A stretch of 64,000 bases of DNA from Penelope pileata (lineage: Eukaryota; Chordata; Aves; Galliformes; Cracidae): assembly GCA_013396635.1 (NCBI GenBank), contig WBMW01001574.1, positions 1,686,814 through 1,750,813 of the forward strand. The letters run 5' to 3'. A program made the position numbers and the translations under genes. Each line of letters begins with the position of its first letter. Position 1 is the stretch's first letter. The notes below the pieces were generated by a model that saw only the letters and a list, made by a program, of their open reading frames with translations, did no database searches and was not told where the DNA came from. Below are positions 29,301-41,300 of the stretch, piece after piece.

Positions 29301-32300
29301 ATTAAACTGTTTTTTGAACAATGCAAAATTCAGTCACAGTCATTAACCTGCTTCCAGATCAATTTTCTCTAAAGCAAATGCATAGAAAATGGAACTGAAC
29401 AGCAATCTGGGCCACATGTGGAAAGCTGGGCCAAAGGGTAAGCAGAGACATGGCATTGTTTTCAAACACCAAATCAGCTCCTTCCTTCCTGAGCAAATAA
29501 CCTAATTCCTACGCTTGCTATCTCTCCACTCTCCCACTCCCTTTTCCTCATCTAGCTCCTGCACTCTAGCAAATTGGTTCTGTATTCTTTCGCTTAAAAG
29601 CATATCCTAGCACACTATTGTCTATGGATCAACATGTGCAATCAAACTGGGAATCATATGCAAAAAATTAGTGTAATGGAAAAACTGGTACAGTAGGAGA
29701 ATAGTTAAAGAAAACCTTTTATTTTACTTTCTATGCTAAGAATAGTTGTATAAAAAAAAAAATCAGGAAAAAAACCCAAAAACACAAGGTTTCCTTTCAG
29801 AAGTGTCTTGCTTTAAGATGAAGATGATTGCAAAGTAATGTCTGTGGTGGATGAGATTATGCCTGTGTAACCATCGTATGTGATATCTAATCATTAACTC
29901 ATTCAGGGACAGAAGTCACATTTACTAAATGTTCTGTTTATGACTTAAACCCACACAGTGTCTGTAAATTTGTAATTAGGATGCAAACCTCTAGTATCTA
30001 TTTACAATAAGATCTGGTCTTGAATTATGATTAGATATGACACTCAGTATTAAATGTCAATTCTCTGAAAACCTTGTTTTGTGGTTCTCTCGCATACCAA
30101 AGTTGAAGCAGCACTAAGCACATTTTGGTCAATAAATTAGCTTTCTGTCTAATGTCCTTGGAAAATAGAGGTTTGCAATGGAAATACTGATTTGTCTTCA
30201 AAAACAAGATAATGAATGTAGCCTTTTAATAGGATTTTTGCTGCTTTCTGAAACACTAGAGGTTAATGTCAAAAGGAATAAACATGACAACTCAGGAACA
30301 ATGAAATATTAATGAACCCATAAAAATATATTACAGCTATGTTTGAAAAAAACTGCTGCTTTCCCCTCTTCCTCCATCATCAATTAGCAGCATTAGAAGA
30401 GAGGTGGCCAACAGGGACAGGGAAGGGATTGTCCCTCTCTACTCTGCCCTTGTGAGGCCCCATCTGGAGCACTGTGTCCAGATCTGGGGCCCCCAGTACA
30501 GGAAAGGTGTGGAGCTGTTGGAGAGGGTTCAGAGGAGGCCACAAAGATGATCACAGGGTTGGATGAAGACAGGCTAAGGGAGCTGGGCTTGTTCAGCCTG
30601 GAGAAGAGAAGGCTGTGGGGAGACCTCATTGCAGCCTTCCAATACTTAAAGGGAGATCATAAACAGAAGGGGAATCAACTTTTTACAAGGTTGGATAGTG
30701 ATAGGACAAAGGGGAATTGTTTTAAGCTGAATGAGGGAAGATTTAGATTAGATGTCGGGGGAAGATCTTTACTGAGAGAGTGGTGAGGTGCTGGAACAGG
30801 CTGCCCAGAGAGGTTGTGAATGCCTCATCCCTGGAAGCGTTCAAGGCCAGGTTGGACGGGGCCCGAGGCAGCCTGCCTGCAGTGGCTGGCAACCCTGCCT
30901 GCAGCAAGGGGGTTGGAACTTGATGATCCTTGTGGTCCCTTCCAACCCAAGCCATTCTATGATTCTATGAATGTATTGAGTTGTTGTAAGTACAAACAGT
31001 TTTGTTTCCTTACCATTTTTGGGTCTCTCAAGCCTATGTTTTTCAGGGCCATCACAGCAGTCACATGGACCTTGAGGGGCAGTTCTGAGGCACCAGCTGC
31101 ATATTCTGGCAAAAATTTCTTGATATGCTTGATGCTGGCTGGATGCCCCACATTTCCAAGGGCTTTCAAGGCAAGAGAAATTTCTTCTGTGTTAGACTTA
31201 CTCAATGCCTCTCCAGCAAAGCCATGAAGTAGCTGAAAAAAGAAAACAAATCTGTTAAGTTTGAGGTTTGACATTGGCAGTTTCAGTTCAATGCACATTT
31301 TATTTTTTTCTTCAAACTCTTTTTGTCCTCATGAATAGGACATTTAATTCATGAGAATATAGCCAAGAAAGTTGCTATGAACTGCTTCTTCATCACTATC
31401 CCTTAAAATTATAGAGCAACGTTTTCAAAGACAAAATTAACATCCAGGATCTAGTTTCCACTTTCTTCCTTAGAGTGAGTTGAGAGTCTAGCAATAATGC
31501 TGTTTGAATATCTCTGCCTACTGCTTGAAGACAGGTTCAAAAATGTATATACTGTTTAATCCTTCAGATCTTTAAATAAAATTCCTGAAGACATGGCAAT
31601 GGTCGTGTTCTACAGTGTAGCTCTAACAACAACTTTTTAGTGTGCATTAATAGCTGGAAATTAGAACATCAGGTTGTTTTGCAGCATTCCTAATAAACAA
31701 TTGGATCACGCTTATATTTACATGGCAAGATTAAAATCGTTGTCTGAATACTCTAATCATGGGAAAAGAACGGTATCCTAGCAGAAAACTTCTTCAGTGC
31801 CAAAAAAAAAAAAAAACAAAACAAAACTCTGCAAGATACTATGGAATACTTTCAATACAATTCCTGTGCTTTAAAATATTGCATTTGAGATTCATTGATG
31901 GTATAGAAACAGTGCATTTGATATTACTAATCAAATGAATGAAATTTCGAAATGCATTTAGTAAGCCTACACAATCATTCACTTTGGGAAATGATTTTCA
32001 TTGCCTGGCATCAGATTTCTGAGATTTGATTAGCTCAAGAGCATTGGTGGCAATGCTCTTGCAATTGAACACATATTCCTACGTGCATAAGCCACACTTA
32101 TGTACCACAGAAAAAATTCATGGCAGGCACATAATGTTTTGGGAATGTTCTGCTCTTATTGAGGGTGGTGGACTGATCAGTATCCAAGACTGAGAACACC
32201 TGTTTCCCTTTCCCTGGCCAGGTGGACAACCTCTGTAAACCATGACACATACCCCTAGAATGGGGAAATGATGTTTACTATTTAAATTGTTTTCAAGTAT

Positions 32301-35300
32301 GCTGATTAAATGCAGTACAGAACAAGAATGATATTACTGTTATTAAAATCTTATACTCTGCATGGATAACTAGGCTCTTCTTCTAGCTGAAAAATGTCTG
32401 GGCTACACAACTTTGGGCAAAACCCTGGGCTTTTGTGTCATTTAGTTTATATATCTGTTAAGTGCCTATATTTAGCAGTATTTCAGAGCAGTGCTGTGGG
32501 ACTTCATTAATAGTTGGCAATAAAGCACGCAGAGATACTCATATAGAAAGTGACATGAATTACATGCTGCTTCTTCTCACTCTCTTTTGTGCATTAATCT
32601 AAAGATAAAAATGCTGTATCTAACCAACTGGGGTTCTTTTCCCCAAAGGAAACACTGTAGTGAAGTGAAATACAGATTTCTGAATAATGAAGAAAGTACT
32701 CAAGGCTTAATTTTTCTTTTAAGTGATACATAAAAATCTGGTTACCTGGAGACATTCAGAGCAGGAGTCTGATGAAGAGCACTGTTTGTGGCACAGTGAT
32801 GCATAGCTGAGATGGCAAACCTTTCTGAGTATACTACTTGAGCGTGGACAATGCTTTTTTACGATGAGCTGGGGAGAAATTAATTGTTTGTTACCACCAC
32901 TAGTGAAGAGCAACAGCATTAGAAACTGTTTCTGTCAAACAGAAGGCAATACCAGAGTTCTGAGATTTTTATATTGACAGATTTATAGCTAAGCAGTAGA
33001 TATTACTGTATTTGACAATGCAATTGTAAAGTAATTCCAAATAACATCTGGAAGGCAGATCTGTTGCCTTTTCAGTATTTCAGATTTAAAATTGGTATAG
33101 ACTATAAGGGAGGAAATCACCCAATTATGGAATGGGTAGGTTATTAATTGAGCACATATGATTCAAAAAACATTCTTGATAGGTTTATAATTGCCACAGC
33201 TACGGATACAGAACTTAGTGATCCACTGTGAATGGACTTCAGTACTTTGAGCAAACAGGAATATTTCATGCAAATCAAGGAAATGACAGGAGGCAACAAC
33301 ACACTACTTCCTCAAGTGAGAAGTACAGCATTACTGGACAGCAATGCCAAGGATGTCACAGCTTTTACAGCAGTTAAAGCTCTGAGAATCATGGTCTTTA
33401 CCTAGGTTAGGTAGAGATAAATGCCTGCATTTGAGGGCAGAATTAGATCTGGCAGAAGAAGGAAAATTGTAAAAATTATTAAACTTCTCCTATGTGGGCT
33501 CTATATTAATGTAATTCATCGATTTCTGTAGATCTGCTCTGATTTATATCCATTCTTCTAGGTAAATCAGGACAAATACATGGATATAACAAATATCTAT
33601 TTCTTATTCCCTAATCTTTGTAGACACTCAGTGAGAGATCCAATCTGTTGTAACTATAAAGTAAATTTGGACAAAGGAAGACTAGAAACCACTTTGCAAC
33701 AATAACCTCTATCACTAGGGGGTATTTCACTTTATTTCCTGTTCTATTCTGGATTCATTTTTTCCCTTTTGATTTGCATTCTTCTCCCCTCAAGATGCTT
33801 AGGAAATAAACACCCTTCAACCTCACTAGAGTGTATAAAACCTTTATATTTTCAAAACCCTTGCAATCTTGTCGTACACAGCATATACAGCAGATGCTAA
33901 AATCAGTGAAGTATGATTGGAGATTGTTTAAAAAATCTTACTGTAGCTTCCTCCATCATGTCCTGAGTTGGTGCACTTGAGTGCAGAGCCACAAGTACTG
34001 TCTGAGCTGCTTCCCAGTTGGTGAGCTCATGCCTTTCCATTTTATGCCTCAAGAACCTGAGTGAACGTTGACTGGCCACTGCAGGAAGTATATCCAAAAT
34101 GTAGCGCCTGGAATTGGAAAGACAAGGACCGTCTTCCAGATTTGCATTTGAACACAATCATTTCAGATGGCCTCCAATACAATTTATCAGAAAAAGAATC
34201 ACCACATATATTGTTTGTACCTGTATGCTGGCCGATTTGAGAACCGTTTCCACACTGACTCATAATTCTCCTCATTTGCAGCACGGAAGAGGTGCATAAG
34301 CTTGAGGGCTTTTGCTGGTGCATCACTGGGAAGCTGTTCATATGTGGTCTCTACTAAGTCTTGCAGACTTTCCTCTATCTGTGGGAAGATTAAAATGCAT
34401 GAATCTTCCATGTATTTTTTTCCCAAATTCATTGAGTATAACCTCCAGCCAAAGTTCTGTCCAGTGGGTAAACTTTACCTGGCTTTCCACATCTTTTATT
34501 TTGAGTAAGTGGACAGGGAGCGGAAGCAATTCACTGCCAAACTGATACTGAAGTGACCCACGATTCTGGAATTCTTTTGGTGGAATCTCTGCCATGTGTT
34601 TTTGCACATCAATCAGTGCAAGTTTCTGCCTGGAATGGAGAAAACCAGAGAGAGAACCTCACAAGATGTCGAGTACAAACTATAAAGAGCAGAGTGTTTC
34701 TGCTTCTCTGCACTGTCACGAAGCTGCAATTTTTTTACAAAAGGATTTTTTTTATTGAGAGATAAAGATGTTTACAAGCAGATGAATTAGGACATGGTGC
34801 TCAAAACTGTATTCTGAGGAGGTTTGCGCTTACTCAACAAGGATCAGATCAGAGTCAGCCTTTGTCTTTCTTCGGGAATAACATGGCTTGGGAATTTACA
34901 GAAGTGAGAGGTGAGAAGCTGTGGCCTGAACAAGATTATAGGAAATGTGTGCTGTGATTTAAGAAGTAAATTAAGGATTAGAGAAAAATAAATGATGGGA
35001 AAGATTTTCAGAAATTATCACTTAATTTAAACCTTTTAAGAAGTTCATAAAAGTTTTCACAAGTCTGTGTCTCCTAGAAGCTTCAAAAGGAATTGAAAAT
35101 TGTTAGATACAAGAAAAAATATTACAATCTTTTTACTCGCACTCTTACAATTCCCTCTTCACTTTGCATGGCAAGCTGAATGTCCTGAGGACTGCAGAAG
35201 ATAAAAGGTTCTCATGAAGTTTCAAATTGGATTTCCCGAAAAAAGAGGGCCAGATAATTTTGGGATTGCTCTTTGGAAAAGTACTCAAGTTTTTGGAAAC

Positions 35301-38300
35301 TTTTCGAAGAGTATCAACCCTTTTTCCTTTCTCATTAAAAATAGTTCCAATGAGAGACTGTCTTTGTAAATATGTGCAATCTGCACTAAACTTTCAGCTA
35401 AAGACATTCATCTTATCACACCAATTACTTTTAAAATAGGTCATTTAGGACCTTATGATAATGTTAGGCATTTAACAACTGAAAACATTTCTAAAGCAAC
35501 ATTGTTGTTCTACAGAGTATCACAAAAATGCTGTAGAAAATTAGCTTATTTTGGAATCTCTATGATGATCTTCTGTACCATTTCTATCCACTCTTTCCAA
35601 ATGGATTACAGAGAACTGCTACAGAAAATATCATAGAACTACTTTGCACACAAGCTACTAGAATGTGAATAGAAATTGCTACAGAATCAGCAGATTTTTT
35701 CTCAATTGAAATTTCATATAATATTGTCAAAAGGGCTTTTGGATCAAAAAATATAACATCAGGTGAACTTTGATAGATTCAACTTCCCCTTCAGAAACGT
35801 GATGGATCTATTATGTCTCCATCTTTATTGTTTTGGGAAGAGATATATAAGCCTAGAATAGATGGGAAAATGTTAGACACTGAAGGGAAGAGCAAATGAA
35901 TACTAAAGATAGGTTTAAAATGATGTTGCAAGAGTCTTATGCTGAAGAAGTCCGAAAAATCAGCTCCAAATATGGCAAGTCTTTGATGCTAGACTATTTT
36001 TTTATTTATCTATTTATTTATTTTACACAGAACGCATTGCAAAATTAAACTCTGAAAGTCTGTGTGACATATCAATATCTTCCCAGCTGCCTTATATTTA
36101 GCCCTTTCTGATGAGTAATGCAAGAAATTGAGGGAAAATGTCAAAGAGTAAAGGCACTAAACTTTCTGAAGACTCTATACCTGAAGGAGAATAGCAAGGA
36201 TGACAGTCTACACATTCTTGCAGAGAGTGAGCTTAAATCAGTAAAAGTCCTCTGGTTTCAGAATAATGGTCATTCACAGCAGCCTATAATTTCATAGAAG
36301 TACTATAGCCATATGTATCTCCACTTTGACTGCACGTGATGGTGAAAGCTGCTCTCACATTTACTTTTTTTTTTTTTAATTTTTGTTTGAAACAGAAAAT
36401 GTTTATCACATTAATTAATTGGTGATTTATTGACGTGAAATTTCTGATGTAGCAGTTTCCAAAACTTTGTTATGTTTCTTACAGAAACTGACAGAACAAT
36501 ACAAGATTACAGAAGAGATTGAGGTGTAACATCTGTACAGTAACCTTCATGCAAAAAGCCTTTCTCTTCAACAGAGCACTGCTGTCTACCACAGTCTCTC
36601 ACTAAAGCAGGTAGCAAAAACTTTTCAATAGATGATTTTGATGCCAATTTAAAAAAAAAAAATCTAACATCAAAAATGTGGGGGCTTGAGCTAAAAATAA
36701 GCAGACATTTCATTTGTTAGACAACCATGTTCTTTCTCATTTTCCTCCAAATTTGTTTAAGAAACATGCAAAATTTGCTGTGGAAAAGCAAATACATATT
36801 ACACGTCCTGTTCCCAATCCATTTACAATAAAATACAATTTCCTATCAAGAAACAGTTTTGACGGAAGATTTGCAAGCAGCCCACAGTACTTAGGAAGTA
36901 TATCAGAATCCAAAGTCCTATCTAGCTTTCTTGTGAACTAGTCTCCAGGGTCTCTTACTGTATTATTATTTTACAGGGAACTCTGTTTCAGTGAGTAACT
37001 GTCTTTCAAAGTATTTTACTGCAAATATATTAGTTCACAGTTTTTCAGATGGAATTACATTTATTTTGGCTTTTATGACATAAATCAAATATCCCTGAGA
37101 AATAAAATAGTCAAACTCTGCCAAGTTTAGCTAACAAAATTTAGATAGTGATGTGCATGTTTCAGATTTACAACTAAGAGTGAAGGTTGCTTTTATGAAC
37201 TGTTTGAGGTTTTATGTAATTAAATACTAGCAAACAATAGGCCATGGAAGTAAAGGACTTATTTCAGTTATGGAGTTTGACCAGATCACTTACATGCTGA
37301 GTTAGCTGCTGAATTAAAGGCATATGTACAGTACCTTGCTTCTACTATAGCATTTCCTCCTGTTATCTCACTGAATGGTGCAAACTGGTGGATTTCCTCG
37401 ACATCAGCTTGTGTGATTACAGCTTCATTGCGTGCATATTTAATTTTGTAATTATAAGTAGCAGTTGCCCGGGAATTCTTGTTTATCTTTATAATGAAAA
37501 AAAGAACATAGAAAGTCATTTACCTCGTAAATTCTATGCCTAGAAGCTATTACATCACCCACTTCAACCCACTTATTTTCCAGGACTGCTTTTCTTGGTG
37601 ACTACATGAGTAGTTGATGTGAATTCTGCCTGTTTGCTTCCATGGGAGAGGTCAGGCATACTGCCTGGATCCTTTACTTTTACTGTTAAGAAGCAGTGGC
37701 TGTTTTCTTCCCTTTCCCAAGTGTAAGTCATTGGCTATTCCCTTGGAAAGGAGACACATTTTCTGAGAAGCACAACAGTAAAAGGTATACAATTTCTTAT
37801 TTCAAAGAGAGGGTTATAACAAGGTGCAGAAGTACCTATCTTGAAGAGCAGAAACTAGACATCATGCTTAGCCTTTTTTTTCTTTTGCTAACAGAGGAGG
37901 TGAATTAACTCATGCAGATAATTAATGATTTCTAAGCCAGCCAGCTGAAGCTAGTTTTATACTGCTATGCCTGCAGAACACAACAGTCTGTAGAATGGAC
38001 ATCTGTTGCTCTGTGGATTTCATTTTCACGCAGAAAAAAAAAGTCAATAACCAGATAGAACAGATCTGATTCTTCTCCCACTTGGGGTATTAGAAAGCAA
38101 GAGATAATGCAGATAATGCGGATGTCAAATCGCTCTCTGTATAAGAATATAAAATAGGTAAACATTAATGCCACTCTGATTTACCTGCTGGCAGGTCTGG
38201 CATGGATGAGTGTATGCTGAACCTGTGTCCACTTGGACTTTCTCCTCACAACTGTTCAGATCCTTGGATTTGGTCACATAGATGAGGCTTGCTTTCTTTT

Positions 38301-41300
38301 TGTCTTGAATTGAGTATGTTGTGTTACAAATACCTCCAATCCCAGCCTGTCAAAAATAAGAATGTGATCAGAGAAGTTTACCATTCCACAAAGCTCCACC
38401 AATTCCTCACGACTGTCTTGTTTAACTCTGTGTTTTCAATTCCTGATGGAAATGTATACTTTTTTATTCATTGTAGTCTCCAGAAGAAAAATTGGGATGA
38501 CCTGTAATTTCATTTCTTTTTTATATGTACATGTTTCCAGTAAGCCAAACCAGAGTTTCCCTGAGAGAACTAAAACACATGAGAGTTTTCCTGAGATGAA
38601 ATTTGGAGCCTCAGAAAAGGTAGGTAGTGATTTCCAGTCAGAGGTGTTCATTATGAAATATGATTTGAGGAATATTAATAGAAAGTGCCAAAATAATGTG
38701 ATGAATCAGAATAAAATCTCAACAATGAAGTATTTTAAACCTAGAGATGACATTCTTCCCCTAAAATTTGCCTTTATAGACAGTTTATAAATGCGTATGA
38801 AACAGGCCTTGGAATATCAGATGATCTGTCACAGCAGAATGATCTGAACAGCAAGAATTAAAAAGAATTTCAGGATAGCAGAGTTTTGATTGTGGGTTTT
38901 CTTGAGTCTGCAGTTTTACTTCAGATCTTCAATAATATTTCAAGCATATATATTTATTAGAGCTCTTAAATCTCCTCAGTCAGTGAGGAGGTTTTGGAGA
39001 GGGAAATATTTGATTGCATTTTAGGAGGAAGGGTTATTTTCATGATTTTTTTATTGTTATTGATAGCTTAGTGACTCTAGAGAACAGCTCTGGGCTATCT
39101 CAGAATAGAAAAATGGTCATGTGACAGTTGCTAGGCAAGACATACCCACTCTATCTTTAATTTAACAACATTCCTGAAGAAACCGGGTCTTTAGTAAAGG
39201 CTAGGAATAAGAATACACATCCAAGTTTCCCAAAATCTTTTGCACTCTGCAAATACAAATATGGAGTTCCTCCACAGATTGCAAGGTGAAGTAGAGAGAT
39301 TTAGACTTTAAATGGGAATGAGCAACCCAGAGGACTTGGTGGGATGAGTTAGACGTGTGCATTACTGGACTTTTAGGGCTGCACAGTTCATAGCACAGGT
39401 ATCCTTGCCCAACATACTGTAGGCTGTAAAGTAGACTTGTCGAGGCTAGTCTTTTAAACCAGCCTGCAGCTCATATTTTGGGACTAATAATGCTTATCTT
39501 CTTTTACAAAGTGACTTGAGATTGTCAAGTGAGAGTACCAATGTTCATCACTTGCTGTCGGAGAAAACAAAGAAAACTTGAAAATGATTTTAGGAGGTGA
39601 AGTCACATGTATTGCTCAGTTATGAGAGTAGGACATATTGCTAACTGAATTAGAAAGAATAAAGATATAAAACTAGATATGGGAAAATAGCACTGCAGAA
39701 TATGCAACATCACTGCTTGGGTTTTTATATGCAACAAGCAGTGTGAAAATATTAAATCATGTAGCTCCTTTTCCAGAAACAACTCTACTTACATAAAAAT
39801 GCATTTTTTAAGAATTAGTTATTCTGGTCGACATTTTCAATAAAAATAACATGAAAGGATAATATTTTCAAGCTTTTTCCTGATCTCTGAATCAAATGTA
39901 GTCTAATCAATGTAAATATGGTTTTGGAAAAACTAAATACATTGCAATTTCTATAGTGAATAGTAATATCATGCAATTTACCTTCACAAAAATATTAAAA
40001 CCAGAAAAAGTGGAAATTCCAATAGAGCATCAGCTGAAGCTGTCAAAGCTTTTACAATAATATCACTGCATGTATACTGTTTTCATCCTAAAAGAGGAGC
40101 TAGAATAGATTAAGGTATGTATGATTGGTTAAAAAGTCAAATAGCTGTTATTTTAGCTGTAATCTTGTGTTGTATGTTTAAGCCTGTTTTAATACAATCT
40201 TCAAATTTTATGTACTCTTCAGCTGTCACAGTAACATACTTCTGGAACCACAAACCAGATTTTCTAAGAGTCTAATATTGCAAATGCATTTTCTGAAATA
40301 CTTTGATCAAACAGATTAAAAATCTGTTCTTCTGTTGCGCTTTTGAGCTTCAACTCTGTCAAATATTGTTCCATAAGAATATCCTAATGATGACTACCCA
40401 AGCTTAGATGTTTCTTGTTATTGAAGCTTATATCAAGGATGAATTCAGAAAATATAGTGAAAGAATCAGAAGAGAAAGCTTATCTATATATATAGCAACC
40501 ACAATGACCATGACAAAATGCTCACCTCCTGCAAGCTGTATGAATGCTGCATCTTCTTCACGCTGAGCTCTAGTACATTCAGAACCCCTCTGCAGAAGTT
40601 CATACCATCATCTGAGACAGAATCAGGAGCCATAAGGCTTCCAATGTGGCCATTGCTATACTCAAACTTGATGGGATTACTAAGTTGTCCAGTTAGTGCC
40701 TGAGCCAATTTGAGTGATCGAGAGAATGAGCTTGTAGGCCAGATGCCATTGTACTCTGCTGCTTCAATTGAGTGAATCTAAAACAAAAGGGGGAACACAG
40801 TTCCCTTTTAAAATTTTCAGTTAGTTTTTTCGTTCCATGCAAGCAACTACAGTTTTACGCACTTCAAAAATACACTTTTAAATAACAAAGTCTCTTCAAA
40901 GGGAAAACTTAAAAATGCCATTTAGCATAATTGATACCAACACACATATCTCCATATATAAAAGGAAAAAGAGTGTTGCAAATGACTGTGATATTTCCAC
41001 AGTCACTACACTCTGTTCTTTTTCAGAGATAATCCATATTGCCAAAGGTCAACTTGTATGAAGAAATAAGCCAGAGAAGAGCTGCATGAAGCAGGCTGCT
41101 ACCCAAAAGTAGTACAGAAGATCTGCAGGAAGTTGCAGGAAAAAGTTAATGTTGCAAAAAGCATCATTAACTCCTGTTGTGAACTCTGTCATCTCCTTCA
41201 TTGGGGTCACAGAGCACAGACAGCAGTCAGAAACTAATAACAACATGGCTGCTGGGCCAGCCAGATAGTCATAATTAGTTTGAGCAGTGGAGAGCAGATT

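Noticed and set aside
38446..38790. 114-codon plus-strand open frame
   Set aside because: It lies inside vitellogenin intron 4, on the opposite strand, and has no domain similarity.
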